Shown: one piece after another, positions 1-9,312 of the stretch
How positions within the stretch are numbered: the first letter of the stretch is position 1
Layout: each line of letters begins with the position of its first letter
DNA from: Hyphomicrobiales bacterium
GTDB lineage: Bacteria > Pseudomonadota > Alphaproteobacteria > Rhizobiales > Rhizobiaceae
NCBI GenBank assembly: GCA_900471925.1
Contig: UCGV01000005.1
Location: 248,001 to 312,000 of the forward strand
Direction: 5' to 3'
DNA length: 64,000 nucleotides
Program-made: the position numbers and the translations under genes
Notes under the pieces: generated by a model
Told to the model about the DNA's origin: nothing
What the model saw: only the letters and a program-made list of their open reading frames with translations
Database searches by the model: none

Positions 1-2190
1 CTGCCACTCGGCAACGGTCGGCTGGGTGCTATGGTCTTTGGCGATCCCACTTCCGAAAGGCTGCAGATCAACGAATCCACGTTCTGGGCGGGCGGCCCCT
101 ACCAGCCGGTCAACCGCGATGCCTATGGCCACTTGGAAAGAGTGCGGGAATTGATCTTCGCTGGCCGCTACGCGGAAGCCGAGGCGTTGTCCGAAAGCCA
201 TCTTATGGCGCGACCGATCAAGCAGATGTCCTATCAGCCTATCGGCGATCTCAGTATCAATTTCATGCGCCGGCAAGCCGTGACCGGCTATCGCCGCACG
301 CTTGATCTCGACAGCGCAATCGCCACGACGTCCTATGTCGCAGATGGCATCACCTTCTTTCGTGAGGCCTTCATTTCTCCTGTCGACGGCGTGCTTGTCC
401 TGCGTCTCTCGGCAGACCAACCGCGCGCCATCCATTGCCGGATAGTCCTCGACAGCCCGCAACAGGGCGGCCTTCTCGAACAGGATGCAGAGCATCTGAG
501 CTTCTCCGGTATCGGCAAGAGCGAAAGCGGCTTTGCTGCGGCCCTCCGTTTTGCCTTCGGCATCCGAGCAATCAACAAGGGCGGACGTTTGAGCTGTTCC
601 GACGGCACAATTTCCGCTGAAGGCGTCGACGAGCTGCTCATCCTGCTCGATGCGGCGACGAGTTTCCGTCGATATGACGATGTCTCGGGCGATCCCGAAC
701 ATATTATTGCCGAACGTCTTTCGAAGGCGTCACTACGAAACCCTGAAACGATGCGTCGGGACCATATCGCCGAGCACCGAAGGCTGTTTCGTAGCTTCGC
801 CATTGATCTTGGCGCGACAGCGGCAGCCTCACAGCCGACCGATCGCCGCATTGCCGGTTTCGCCGACGGCGGCGATCCCGCGCTTGCCGCACTCTATGTG
901 CAATTCGGCCGCTACCTGATGATCGCCTCGTCCCGCCCCGGCACCCAGCCCGCGAACCTGCAAGGCATCTGGAACGACGAAACCGATCCGCCCTGGGGCA
1001 GCAAATATACCGCCAACATCAATCTGCAGATGAACTACTGGCTGCCGGCCCCAGCCAATCTGCCCGATTGCATCGAGCCACTCGTCGAGATGGTGGAAGA
1101 GCTTGCCGAGAGCGGCCGTGAAATGGCCGAGGTCCATTACCGCGCTCGCGGCTGGGTCATGCACCACAATACCGATCTCTGGCGCGCGACCGGGCCGATC
1201 GACGGGGCCAAGTGGGGCCTGTGGCCGACCGGAGGCGCCTGGCTCGTGGCACAGGTTCTCGACCTCAGCGACTACATGGATGACGCCGATGGCCTCCACC
1301 GGCGGCTTTTCCCGGCGGCCAAGGGCGCGGCAGAATTTATCTTCGATGTGCTCGTTCCGCTTCCGGGTACCGATTATCTGGTGACGAACCCTTCGCTTTC
1401 TCCCGAGAACGTTCATCCGCACGGCGCATCGCTCTGTGCCGGGCCGGCCATGGATAGCCAGATCATCCGGGATTTTCTCAGTTCGCTCCGCCCGCTCGCG
1501 ATCACCTTCAACGACACCGAGCTTGTCACCGAGATCGACCGCACCCTGCGGCGCCTTCCGCCCGACAGGATCGGCGCTGCCGGCCAGCTGCAGGAATGGC
1601 TTGAGGACTGGGATCTTGAGGCGCCTGAAATCCACCACCGCCATGTTTCGCATCTCTACGGCCTCTATCCGAGCTGGCAGATCGACATGGACAGAACGCC
1701 TGATCTTGCCGGGGCTGCCCGCCGCTCACTGGAAATCCGCGGCGATGATGCGACGGGCTGGGGCATCGGCTGGCGCATCAATCTCTGGGCGCGGCTGCGC
1801 GACGGCGATCATGCGCTCGATGTCGTCAAGCTTCTGATCAGTCCCGAACGGACCTATACCAATCTCTTCGACGCCCATCCGCCGTTCCAGATCGACGGCA
1901 ATTTCGGCGGCGCCGCCGGCATTCTCGAAATGCTCGTGCAGTCACGCCCGGGCGAGATTCATCTACTTCCCGCTCTGCCTGACGCATGGCCACGCGGCAC
2001 TGTGCGGGGTTTGCGCCTGCGCGGCGGATTGCTGCTCGATCTCGAATGGGAGAACGGCCGGCCAATGAAAATCGGCCTCACGGCATCCCGCAACGTGGGC
2101 ACAATTCTTCGCTTCGCGAACAGGCGGTATACTATCGTCCTCGCCGCCGGAGAGAGTTTCGCCGGCGACGGAAGCGTGCTTTTTGAATGA
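1..2190 (+). CDS. Glycoside hydrolase family 95 (alpha-L-fucosidase type), 5' partial
   Basis: The frame is open from the first base and begins LPLGNGRLGAMVFGDP, the N-terminal signature of GH95, so the start codon lies before the window and probably only about 20 residues are missing. Further family motifs are ANINLQMNYW (the two Asn that activate the catalytic water in Bifidobacterium AfcA), LSPEN, HRHVSHLYGLYP and FQIDGNFGGAAGI near the C-terminus. Known GH95 enzymes remove alpha-1,2-linked L-fucose, or L-galactose, from glycans such as xyloglucan. No signal peptide can be judged because the N-terminus is missing. The gene converges on the oligosaccharide transporter operon, which suggests use of imported plant cell-wall oligosaccharides. 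The family is certain; the exact sugar is inferred. Confidence 0.9.
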   Translation: MPLGNGRLGAMVFGDPTSERLQINESTFWAGGPYQPVNRDAYGHLERVRELIFAGRYAEAEALSESHLMARPIKQMSYQPIGDLSINFMRRQAVTGYRRTLDLDSAIATTSYVADGITFFREAFISPVDGVLVLRLSADQPRAIHCRIVLDSPQQGGLLEQDAEHLSFSGIGKSESGFAAALRFAFGIRAINKGGRLSCSDGTISAEGVDELLILLDAATSFRRYDDVSGDPEHIIAERLSKASLRNPETMRRDHIAEHRRLFRSFAIDLGATAAASQPTDRRIAGFADGGDPALAALYVQFGRYLMIASSRPGTQPANLQGIWNDETDPPWGSKYTANINLQMNYWLPAPANLPDCIEPLVEMVEELAESGREMAEVHYRARGWVMHHNTDLWRATGPIDGAKWGLWPTGGAWLVAQVLDLSDYMDDADGLHRRLFPAAKGAAEFIFDVLVPLPGTDYLVTNPSLSPENVHPHGASLCAGPAMDSQIIRDFLSSLRPLAITFNDTELVTEIDRTLRRLPPDRIGAAGQLQEWLEDWDLEAPEIHHRHVSHLYGLYPSWQIDMDRTPDLAGAARRSLEIRGDDATGWGIGWRINLWARLRDGDHALDVVKLLISPERTYTNLFDAHPPFQIDGNFGGAAGILEMLVQSRPGEIHLLPALPDAWPRGTVRGLRLRGGLLLDLEWENGRPMKIGLTASRNVGTILRFANRRYTIVLAAGESFAGDGSVLFE

Positions 2191-2194
2191 AGGT

Positions 2195-2791
2195 TTACGG
2201 CTTGTCGCCGTGAAGATGCCGCTCGAGGAAGGGCAGGTTGTCCTGTCCCCAATAGAGTTCGTCTTCATAGATGAAGGTCGGGAAGCCGAAGACGCCCTTT
2301 TCGCGCGCGTGAATGCGATCTGCATTCCATTTCTGCTGGACATCGTCATCAGCCTGCCGACGGAGCAAGGCCGCGCCGTCAAATCCGGCCGCGTTTACGA
2401 TCGCCTCGCGGATCTCGGGGCGGCCGATATCCTGGGCTTCGCTCCAGAAGGCGTGCTGCAGGGCGCGCGTCACGCCGATCCAGTCCATGCCATCGAGATA
2501 GGCGGCAATGACGAAGAAGGACGCGGGTGTCGGGTCGCTGAGATCAGGCCGATTTTCGAGGATGAGCGTCTTGCCGCGCACGCCGGCCCAGCGCTTGAGG
2601 TCGCGGATCCAGTAGGCGCGGCGAATCTCCGGGCGATTACGCGAGAAGATTCCACCATTCTCTTCGACGACCGTGGTCAGGTAGGGCTTGATGGTGACGT
2701 CGTTGCTTGCAGCAAGTTCGGCAAAGGCATCGAGACCGATATAGGACCAGGGCGAGCTGACGGAGATGAAGTATTCGACTGTTTTCGTCAC
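2195..2791 (-). CDS. 2-hydroxychromene-2-carboxylate isomerase / DsbA-fold GST-kappa family protein
   Basis: A 198-residue protein in the thioredoxin-fold family of NahD and GST kappa: it opens with TVEYFISVSSPWSYIG (the SPWSY substrate/GSH loop) and ends with GVFGFPTFIYEDELYWGQDN, the cis-Pro loop followed by the usual C-terminal segment. The frame extends to 2869, but the upstream residues are not family-like; the GTG at 2791 has GGGAA nine bases before it and gives the normal family length. The stop lies four bases from the convergent GH95 stop. It is the last minus-strand gene after the transporter operon but is separated from it by about 230 bp and a hairpin, so it may be transcribed alone. 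Substrate unknown. Confidence 0.8.
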   Translation of the reverse strand: MTKTVEYFISVSSPWSYIGLDAFAELAASNDVTIKPYLTTVVEENGGIFSRNRPEIRRAYWIRDLKRWAGVRGKTLILENRPDLSDPTPASFFVIAAYLDGMDWIGVTRALQHAFWSEAQDIGRPEIREAIVNAAGFDGAALLRRQADDDVQQKWNADRIHAREKGVFGFPTFIYEDELYWGQDNLPFLERHLHGDKP

Positions 2792-2991
2792 GGAGAGACT
2801 TCCCACAATTCCGGCGCCTGCCGCGCCGATACACCTGCAAAAACATCCGACAGAACCAGGAGATGACATCAGACGGTTCGTGCGGCCACTACTGTCATTG
2901 ATGGACCCGCGCGGTCGATTCTTTCAAGTGTTTCGACCTGCGATATTTTCGCTTTTGTCTTGCGAGAAGACTTAATCGATCCGAGATGCAC

Positions 2992-3013
2992 GGACAGGTT
3001 CCGGAACCTGCCC
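2992..3013 (-). terminator. Hairpin at the end of the dehydratase/transporter operon
   Basis: Read on the minus strand, GGGCAGGTTC and GAACCTGTCC form a ten-base-pair stem (one G-U pair) just after the stop codon of the DgoD-like gene. No T-run follows, so it may be a stabilising 3' hairpin or a weak terminator rather than a classic intrinsic one. Confidence 0.4.
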
Positions 3014-3023
3014 GTTCAAGATC

Positions 3024-4178
3024 CTACCAATTGGTAACAGAGCCGTCGCGGCGCTTCAGGTGCGGTGCCTCCCAATATTCGAAGCTCTGCTTTGCGAGCA
3101 GCTCTTCGTTGACCTCGACGCCAAGCCCCGGAGCGTCGGAGACCACGTAATGTGCGCCCTCCAGCCGCGGCTGAACCGGGAAGAAGTCCGAATTATCGAA
3201 GCCGAGATGCGTTTCGGCCGGGCTTGCCCGGGTTTCTAGCCAGGAAAAATTGGCGACGGCCGCTGAGAAATGAACGGTCGCGGCGGTGCAGACCGGACCC
3301 AACGGATTGTGCGGCATCATATCCACATAATGCGTCTCGCTCCAGCCGGCGACCTTCATCGATTCCGTCAGGCCACCGACATTGCAGACATCGAGACGGT
3401 TGAACTGGTGAATGTCGCGTTCGATGTAAGGCAGGAACTGCCATTTCGACGAAAATTCCTCGCCGATAGCAAAGGGAACATCGGTCATGCGCCTGAGCGC
3501 CTCATAAGCGCCCGGCGTCTCGTCACGGATCGGCTCCTCGAGGAAGTCGAGCGTGCCCTTCGGCATTTTCTGGCAGAAGCTTGCGGCTTCGGCGACTGTC
3601 AGGCGATGATGATAATCGATGCCGAGCACGACGTCCTCACCGAGTTCTTCACGAGCCTTAACGCACCATTTCGCCGTCGTGGCGATATGCTCACGCGGCT
3701 CGTAGATCTCCTTGTTCTCGTGACCATCGGGCGACAGGCGCATCGCCGTCCAGCCGTGTTCGACAAGCATCTTGGCCTGTTCGATCATCGCTGGCCCGGG
3801 CTCGGCGAAGGTCGTTGCGAAGGTCGGAATGCGGTCGCGCTGCTTTCCGCCGAGCAGTTCATAGACCGGCACGCCGAGCGCCTTGCCCTTGATGTCGTGA
3901 AGGGCGATGTCGATGGCCGAAATCGCCGCCTGCAGCACGCGACCGCCCTCGAAATACTGGCTGCGGTACATTTCCTGCCAAAGCGCGCCGATCTTGAACG
4001 GATCGCGACCGCGCAAGAATTCCGCATAATGTTCGAGAGCGCCGACCACCGCTTTCTCGCGGCCGGAGAGCCCGCTCTCACCCCAGCCGAAAATGCCCTC
4101 GTCCGTCTCGACCTTCACAAGAAGCTGGTTGCGGATGCCGACCTTGACGGCATAGGTCTTGATCGCTGCAATCTTCAT
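3024..4178 (-). CDS. Mandelate racemase/muconate lactonizing family, D-galactonate dehydratase-like
   Basis: An enolase-superfamily acid-sugar dehydratase of 384 residues. The metal ligands are D188 (in GIDYHHR), E214 (in LEEPI) and E240 (in IGEE), and the acid/base histidines are H190 and H290. Every one sits exactly five positions after the corresponding residue of E. coli DgoD (D183, E209, E235, H185, H285), so a galactonate-dehydratase-like reaction giving a 2-keto-3-deoxy sugar acid is likely. It lies 12 bp after manD and is the last gene of the transporter operon. The true substrate could be another aldonate from plant polysaccharide; specificity in this group cannot be read from sequence alone. 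Confidence 0.85.
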   Translation of the reverse strand: MKIAAIKTYAVKVGIRNQLLVKVETDEGIFGWGESGLSGREKAVVGALEHYAEFLRGRDPFKIGALWQEMYRSQYFEGGRVLQAAISAIDIALHDIKGKALGVPVYELLGGKQRDRIPTFATTFAEPGPAMIEQAKMLVEHGWTAMRLSPDGHENKEIYEPREHIATTAKWCVKAREELGEDVVLGIDYHHRLTVAEAASFCQKMPKGTLDFLEEPIRDETPGAYEALRRMTDVPFAIGEEFSSKWQFLPYIERDIHQFNRLDVCNVGGLTESMKVAGWSETHYVDMMPHNPLGPVCTAATVHFSAAVANFSWLETRASPAETHLGFDNSDFFPVQPRLEGAHYVVSDAPGLGVEVNEELLAKQSFEYWEAPHLKRRDGSVTNW

Positions 4179-4190
4179 CTCTTCCTCCCC

Positions 4191-5399
4191 TTACCAATGC
4201 CACAGCGTACCGTCTTCCAGACGGTTCACCGGCAGGTAGGCGCGCTGATACGGATATTTTTCGGCAAGCTTCTCATCGATATCGACACCATGTCCGATGG
4301 CTTCGCCCGGATGCAGATAGCCATCATTGAGGCTCCATGCGCTCGGGAAGACTTCCAGGATCTCGGGCAGATAGCCGGAATATTCCTGAATGCCGAAATT
4401 CGGAACCCAGAGGTCGAGATGCAGGTTGGCACCGAGGCAGATCGGCGACATGTCCATCGCACCATGGCATGCGGTGCGGACATTATAGACGCTGGCGTAA
4501 TCCATGATGCGACGGAGCGCCGTGATGCCGCCGGCATGCACCGTCGTCGTGCGGATATAGTCGATCAGCTGCTCTTCGATCAGCAGGCGCGCATCCCATA
4601 TCGTGTTGAAGACTTCGCCGACGGCGAGCGGCGTCGTCGTGTGCTTGCGGATCAGGCGGAACCCTTCCTGATGTTCTGCAGCGACCGTATCCTCCAGCCA
4701 GAAGAGACGGGCAAATTCGAGATCCTTGCCGAGGCGAGCCGCCTCGATCGGCGTCAGGCGATGATGCGTGTCGTGCAGCAGTTCGATATCGGGACCGTGC
4801 GCATCGCGAACGGCCTCGAACAGTTTGGGGATGTGGCGCAGATATTTCGAGGTCGACCAGACCTCTTCATGCGGCACGGCATCATCGTCTGCATTGTTGG
4901 TGACGGATTTCTTGCCCGTGCCGTAGACATCAGGCAGGCCGGGAATGCCGACCTGTACGCGGATCGCCTTGTAGCCCTGTTCGATGCGGCGACCGACCGC
5001 CTCCACAGCTTCCGCGATATCGGTGCCCTGTGCATGCGTATAGCAGAGCACCTTCTCACGGCTCGCGCCACCAAGCAGCTGGTAGAGCGGCATATTGGCG
5101 GCCTTGGCCTTGATGTCCCAGAGCGCGGTATCGATGCCGGCAATCGCTGCCATCGTCACCGGACCGCGACGCCAATAGGCCCCCTTGTAGAAATACTGCC
5201 AGATGTCCTCGATGCGCGAGGGGTCGCGGCCGATCAGAAGCGGTGCCAGATGATCCTGCAGATAGGCGACGACGGCCTTTTCGCGGCCGTTCAGCGTGGC
5301 ATCGCCGACGCCCGTCAAGCCTTCGTCGGTGAAGATCTTGACGGTGACGAAGTTGCGGCCCGGCGAGCAGACAATGATTTTGACGTCGGTAATTTTCAT
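4191..5399 (-). CDS. manD: D-mannonate dehydratase
   Basis: A 402-residue enolase-superfamily enzyme that converts D-mannonate to 2-keto-3-deoxy-D-gluconate. All residues reported for Novosphingobium ManD occur at the same numbers: metal ligands D210, E236 and E262, and catalytic R147, Y159, H212 and H312. The TTNN-like loop and the C-terminal [11 protein letters not shown] segment are also typical. It starts 3 bp after the ATPase stop and is followed by a second dehydratase, so it is co-transcribed with the transporter. In context it would feed glucuronate-derived mannonate into the Entner-Doudoroff route. Some family members also act on D-gluconate; the active site here favours the mannonate group. 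Confidence 0.93.
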   Translation of the reverse strand: MKITDVKIIVCSPGRNFVTVKIFTDEGLTGVGDATLNGREKAVVAYLQDHLAPLLIGRDPSRIEDIWQYFYKGAYWRRGPVTMAAIAGIDTALWDIKAKAANMPLYQLLGGASREKVLCYTHAQGTDIAEAVEAVGRRIEQGYKAIRVQVGIPGLPDVYGTGKKSVTNNADDDAVPHEEVWSTSKYLRHIPKLFEAVRDAHGPDIELLHDTHHRLTPIEAARLGKDLEFARLFWLEDTVAAEHQEGFRLIRKHTTTPLAVGEVFNTIWDARLLIEEQLIDYIRTTTVHAGGITALRRIMDYASVYNVRTACHGAMDMSPICLGANLHLDLWVPNFGIQEYSGYLPEILEVFPSAWSLNDGYLHPGEAIGHGVDIDEKLAEKYPYQRAYLPVNRLEDGTLWHW

Positions 5400-5402
5400 G
5401 AC

Positions 5403-7103
5403 TTATCCGTTGGCTGAAACTGTACGTGTGGGGTCGTAGCGGAACCGGTTGTGAATGCGCCGGTCGCGCGGGTCGGGATGGGGAATGGCCGAGAGCAGCG
5501 CACGCGTGTAGTCATGCGCCGGATTGTTGACGACCTGATCGGTCTCGCCGGCCTCGACAATCTTGCCGCGATACATGACGGCGACGCGGTCGCACATGTA
5601 GCGGATGACCGACATGTCGTGAGAAATGAAGACATAGGAGAGCCCAAGCTCGTCCTGCAGCTTCATCATCAGGTCCAGCATCTGCGAGCGCAGGGAAACG
5701 TCGAGCGCCGAGGTCGCCTCATCTGCGATGATCAGGCGCGGCTTGACGGCAATCGCGCGAGCAATGCCGATGCGCTGGCGTTGGCCGCCGGAAAAGGCGT
5801 GCGGATAGCGCTCCCGCCATGCGGGTTCGAGGCCGACCTGCTGCATGAGTTCGGCAACCCGATCTTCAAGCTGCCTGCCCTTCATGCCTGCGAGCTTCAA
5901 TGGTTCGGCGATGATCTGGCCGACCGTCTTGCGTGGGCTGAGAGAGCCGACCGGATCCTGGAAGATCATGCGGATATCGCGCCTGACATCCTTCAACGTC
6001 GCCTTGTCGGTGGTGCGTAACTCGACGGTGCTGCCGTCCTTGCGGCGGTAATCCATGGCACCGGATTGCGGATCGTAAATGCGCAGCAGGCAGCGGCCCA
6101 TCGTCGTCTTGCCGGAACCAGACTCCCCAACGATGCCGAGCGTTTCGCCCGGGCGGACGATCAGCGAGACGTCATCGACCGCACGCAGGCCGGAGGGGAA
6201 TGTCAGCGAGAGGTTCTTCACCTCCAGGAGCGGTGGCGCTTCGACTGGAATCGGCGGCCGCGAGAGACGTACTTCGGCCTTGCGCTCCAGTTTGACGACG
6301 GAGCCGATCAGCCGGCGCGTATAATCATCCTGCGGGGCATGGAAGATCTGCTCGACCGGCCCCTTCTCCATCACCTTGCCGCGATACATCACGAGTACTT
6401 CGTCGGCTATTTCGGCAACGACGCCCATGTCGTGGGTGATAAAGAGCACGGCCATGCCGTGGCTCTGCTGCAGCTTGCGGATCAGGTCGAGGATTTCGGC
6501 CTGCGTCGTCACATCGAGCGCCGTCGTCGGCTCGTCGGCGATCAGGACAGAAGGATTGCAGGCGAGCGCCATGGCGATCATCACGCGCTGACGCATGCCG
6601 CCGGAGAATTCGAACGTGTAGCGATCGATCGCCGTTTCCGGCCGCGGAATTTCCACCTGTCTTAGCAGTTCGAGCACGCGCTCGCGCTGCTGTTCGCCTC
6701 TGATGCCGAAATGGATGCGCAGCGCCTCGCCGATCTGCGTGCCGATACGGTGAACCGGCGAGAGCGAGCTCATCGGCTCCTGGAAGATCATGGCGATCTC
6801 CTTCCCGCGGACGCTTCGGATATCCTTGCCGCGCGGGTCGAGCTTGGCGAGATCGGTCGAGGAGCCGTCAGCTCGCGTCAGGACGATCGAGCCACCTTCG
6901 ATCCGACCGGGACGGTCGACGATCTGCAGGATGGACCGCGCCGTCACCGACTTGCCGGAACCGGATTCGCCGACGACGCAGAGTGTCTTGCCGCGCTTCA
7001 GCTCGAAGGAGACGCCATCGACCGCCTTGAAGATGCCGGTGCGGGTCGGAAAGTAGGTCTTGAGGTCATCGACCTTGAGGATCGTATCATCAGTCATGGT
7101 CAT
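5403..7103 (-). CDS. ABC transporter ATP-binding protein, fused DppD-DppF type
   Basis: A single 566-residue chain with two complete nucleotide-binding domains: Walker A GESGSGKS at 45-52 and GESGSGKT at 326-333, signature FSGGMRQR near 166 and FSGGQRQR in the second half, and Walker B VLIADEP and LIIADE. Each half ends in the oligopeptide-type C-terminal region ([20 protein letters not shown]). It drives the adjacent permeases and overlaps the upstream permease gene by 4 bp. Fused Dpp/Opp ATPases are common in rhizobial transporters for oligosaccharides, opines and peptides. A second ATG two codons downstream (7097) is possible. Confidence 0.92.
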   Translation of the reverse strand: MTMTDDTILKVDDLKTYFPTRTGIFKAVDGVSFELKRGKTLCVVGESGSGKSVTARSILQIVDRPGRIEGGSIVLTRADGSSTDLAKLDPRGKDIRSVRGKEIAMIFQEPMSSLSPVHRIGTQIGEALRIHFGIRGEQQRERVLELLRQVEIPRPETAIDRYTFEFSGGMRQRVMIAMALACNPSVLIADEPTTALDVTTQAEILDLIRKLQQSHGMAVLFITHDMGVVAEIADEVLVMYRGKVMEKGPVEQIFHAPQDDYTRRLIGSVVKLERKAEVRLSRPPIPVEAPPLLEVKNLSLTFPSGLRAVDDVSLIVRPGETLGIVGESGSGKTTMGRCLLRIYDPQSGAMDYRRKDGSTVELRTTDKATLKDVRRDIRMIFQDPVGSLSPRKTVGQIIAEPLKLAGMKGRQLEDRVAELMQQVGLEPAWRERYPHAFSGGQRQRIGIARAIAVKPRLIIADEATSALDVSLRSQMLDLMMKLQDELGLSYVFISHDMSVIRYMCDRVAVMYRGKIVEAGETDQVVNNPAHDYTRALLSAIPHPDPRDRRIHNRFRYDPTRTVSANG

Positions 7104-8254
7104 GAAACCGACTCGTAAGGATCTGCGGCATCGCGGAGACCGTCGCCGAGGAAGTTGAGGGAAAGCACCGAGATGACGATGGCAGCAGCTGGCGTGAACA
7201 GAAGCCAGGGCGCCTGTGCCACGGCGCGGATATTCTGCGCCTCCTGCAGCAGCACACCCCAGGAAATGATCGGCGGCTGCAGGCCGATGCCGAGGAAGGA
7301 AAGCGCTGTTTCAGCAAGGATCATCGAGGGGATCGCCAGCGTCAGCGTGGCGATGATGTGGCTCATGAAGGACGGCACCAGATGGTTGAAGATGATGCCG
7401 ATCTCGCTCATGCCGTCGAGACGCGCGGCGATGACGAAATCCTCGTTGCGCAGCGACAGGAACTTGCCGCGCACTTCACGTGCAAGACTGGTCCAGCCGA
7501 TCAGCGAGACGATGAGGGTAATGACGAAATAGGTGCGCAAAGGCGGCCATCCGACGGGAATGGCGGCGGCAAGACCCATCCACAGCGGAATGGTCGGAAT
7601 GGAACGCAGCAATTCGATCATGCGCTGGATTCCGAGATCGACCCAGCCGCCGAAGAAGCCTGAAATACCGCCGATCGTGACGCCGAGCACAAGGCTCATG
7701 AAGACGCCGACAAGACCGATCGACAGTGAGATCTTGGCGCCATGGACGACGCGCGAGAAGATATCGCGGCCAAGGCGATCAGCGCCGAAGATGTACATGC
7801 TGTCGCCCGGCATCGGGTTCTTGAGACCGAACAGCTTGGTCTGCATCGGAATGAAGCCGAGCAGATAATAGGGTTGCGGCGCCTGGACGAAGAAGCCGAC
7901 ATCGACAGGCTTTGTCGGATCGGGTGTGAATTCGCGCCGCATGGATTCCGTATTCAGCGTCATCTTGAGCTGGCTGACATGCGGACGAAAGGAACCGTCA
8001 ACCAGCAAGGAAAGCCCCTGCGGTGGCGCGTAGGTGAAGCGCGCATTCGTCGCGTTCGGATCCAGCGGCGCGATGAAATCGGCGAAAGCCGCAACAAGAT
8101 ACATGAAGACGATGACGACGAGGCTCGCCAGCGCGATCTTGTGCTTCTTGAACTTCAGCCAGAAGAGCTGCCACTGGCCGGCAACGGCAATATCCTTGCC
8201 ACTGAGATTGATGGACGGGCCGGTATCCGGCGGGAGATGGGTGATATCTGTCAT
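7100..8254 (-). CDS. ABC transporter permease, DppC/OppC type with periplasmic insert
   Basis: A 384-residue inner-membrane permease. TM1 is at about 40-58 and the family landmark FGADRLGRDIFSR at 156-168, followed by the conserved permease core with the EAA loop (ARLDGMSEIGIIFNHLVPS). Between TM1 and the landmark is a roughly 85-residue hydrophilic stretch, making the protein about 90 residues longer than a classic DppC; this layout is found in oligosaccharide-type members of the family. The gene overlaps both neighbours by 4 bp, which indicates tight coupling with the DppB-like permease and the ATPase. Confidence 0.9.
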   Translation of the reverse strand: MTDITHLPPDTGPSINLSGKDIAVAGQWQLFWLKFKKHKIALASLVVIVFMYLVAAFADFIAPLDPNATNARFTYAPPQGLSLLVDGSFRPHVSQLKMTLNTESMRREFTPDPTKPVDVGFFVQAPQPYYLLGFIPMQTKLFGLKNPMPGDSMYIFGADRLGRDIFSRVVHGAKISLSIGLVGVFMSLVLGVTIGGISGFFGGWVDLGIQRMIELLRSIPTIPLWMGLAAAIPVGWPPLRTYFVITLIVSLIGWTSLAREVRGKFLSLRNEDFVIAARLDGMSEIGIIFNHLVPSFMSHIIATLTLAIPSMILAETALSFLGIGLQPPIISWGVLLQEAQNIRAVAQAPWLLFTPAAAIVISVLSLNFLGDGLRDAADPYESVS

Positions 8255-9237
8255 TGGAACCGGATCCGCGGGTCAGTGATGGCGAGCAGGATGTCGGAAA
8301 TCAGCGTGCCGATGATCGTGAGCACCGAAATCAAGAGGATGAGCGAGCCGGCGAGATACATGTCCTGAGCAAGCAGCGCGCGCAGCAGCAGCGGTCCCGT
8401 CGTCGGCAGGCTCATGACGACGGAGACGATGATTTCGCCTGAGATGACGGCGGGCAGGATCCAGCCAAGCGTCGAAATCAGCGGGTTGAGCGCGAGGCGC
8501 ACCGGATAACGGATCAACAGCTCGAATTCGGACATGCCCTTGGCACGCGCCGTCGTCACATAGGGCTTCGACAATTCGTCGAGCAGGTTGGCACGCATGA
8601 TGCGCACGAGCGCCGCAAGTGAGCCGAGGCCGATGATAATGACCGGCAGCCAGACATGCTGGGCGAAATCGATGAGCCTGCCGAAGCTCCAGGGCGCATC
8701 GACATAATCGGGCGAGAACAAGCCGCCGACGCTCTGCCCGAAATAGGCCGACATTATGTACATGGCCGAAAGCGCCATGAGGAAGTCGGGCACGGCAAGG
8801 AAAAAGAAGGCAAGGAAGGTCGCCGAATAGTCAGAGATCGAATATTGCCGCACCGCCGAGAGTATGCCGATCGGGATGGCAACCGCCCAGACGAAGCAGA
8901 GCGTCAGGAAGGAGAGCAACAGCGAGAAGCCGAGCCGACCCCATATCAGCTCCGTGACCGGCTTGCCGAGCTCGAAGGAGATGCCGAAATCGCCATGCAG
9001 CAGGATGCCGGCGATCCATTTGTAATACTGGAAGTACATCGGCTGATCGAGACCGTAGCGCTCGCGCATGGCGGCAACGGTTCCTTCTTCCACCGCACCA
9101 CCCTGGCTTGCCCAGTCGGCCATGAGGGTCGTGAGGTAGTCCCCCGGCGGCAACTGGATAATGACGAAGGCGATGATGGAGACAGCAAACAGTGTCGGGA
9201 TCGCGAACACCAGCCGCTTGGATATATAACGGAGCAT
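8251..9237 (-). CDS. ABC transporter permease, DppB/OppB type
   Basis: A 328-residue membrane protein with the DppB/OppB N-terminus (MLRYISKRLVFAIPTLFAVS), the conserved QPMYFQYYKWIAGILLHGDFG segment before the core, and the EAA loop around TTARAKGMSEFELLIRYPVR. It forms the translocation pore with the DppC-like partner, whose gene overlaps it by 4 bp. The substrate-binding-protein gene lies upstream across a 75-bp spacer holding a stable hairpin. Confidence 0.92.
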   Translation of the reverse strand: MLRYISKRLVFAIPTLFAVSIIAFVIIQLPPGDYLTTLMADWASQGGAVEEGTVAAMRERYGLDQPMYFQYYKWIAGILLHGDFGISFELGKPVTELIWGRLGFSLLLSFLTLCFVWAVAIPIGILSAVRQYSISDYSATFLAFFFLAVPDFLMALSAMYIMSAYFGQSVGGLFSPDYVDAPWSFGRLIDFAQHVWLPVIIIGLGSLAALVRIMRANLLDELSKPYVTTARAKGMSEFELLIRYPVRLALNPLISTLGWILPAVISGEIIVSVVMSLPTTGPLLLRALLAQDMYLAGSLILLISVLTIIGTLISDILLAITDPRIRFQ

Positions 9238-9270
9238 GATTTCGGGCCGTTCGATAGGATCGAAGGGATG

Positions 9271-9299
9271 GCCGGCGGAGGCATGGTGCCCCCACCGGC
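9271..9299 (-). other. Intercistronic hairpin between binding-protein and permease genes
   Basis: Nested complementary arms, GCCGG/CCGGC outside and GGAGGC/GCCCCC inside, enclose a five-base loop in the spacer between the binding protein and the first permease. There is no T-run. Such hairpins commonly protect the abundant binding-protein transcript or attenuate transcription of the permease genes; that role is inferred. Confidence 0.55.
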
Positions 9300-9312
9300 T
9301 CTGGGAGGAGCC

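Noticed and set aside
2183..2866. 227-codon plus-strand frame overlapping the isomerase gene
   Set aside because: The minus strand encodes a recognisable SPWSY/cis-Pro family protein in the same place.
3270..5417. 715-codon open frame on the plus strand opposite the two dehydratase genes
   Set aside because: It is the complement of two enzymes with intact active sites; no family features, no ribosome site. An artefact of high-GC codon use.
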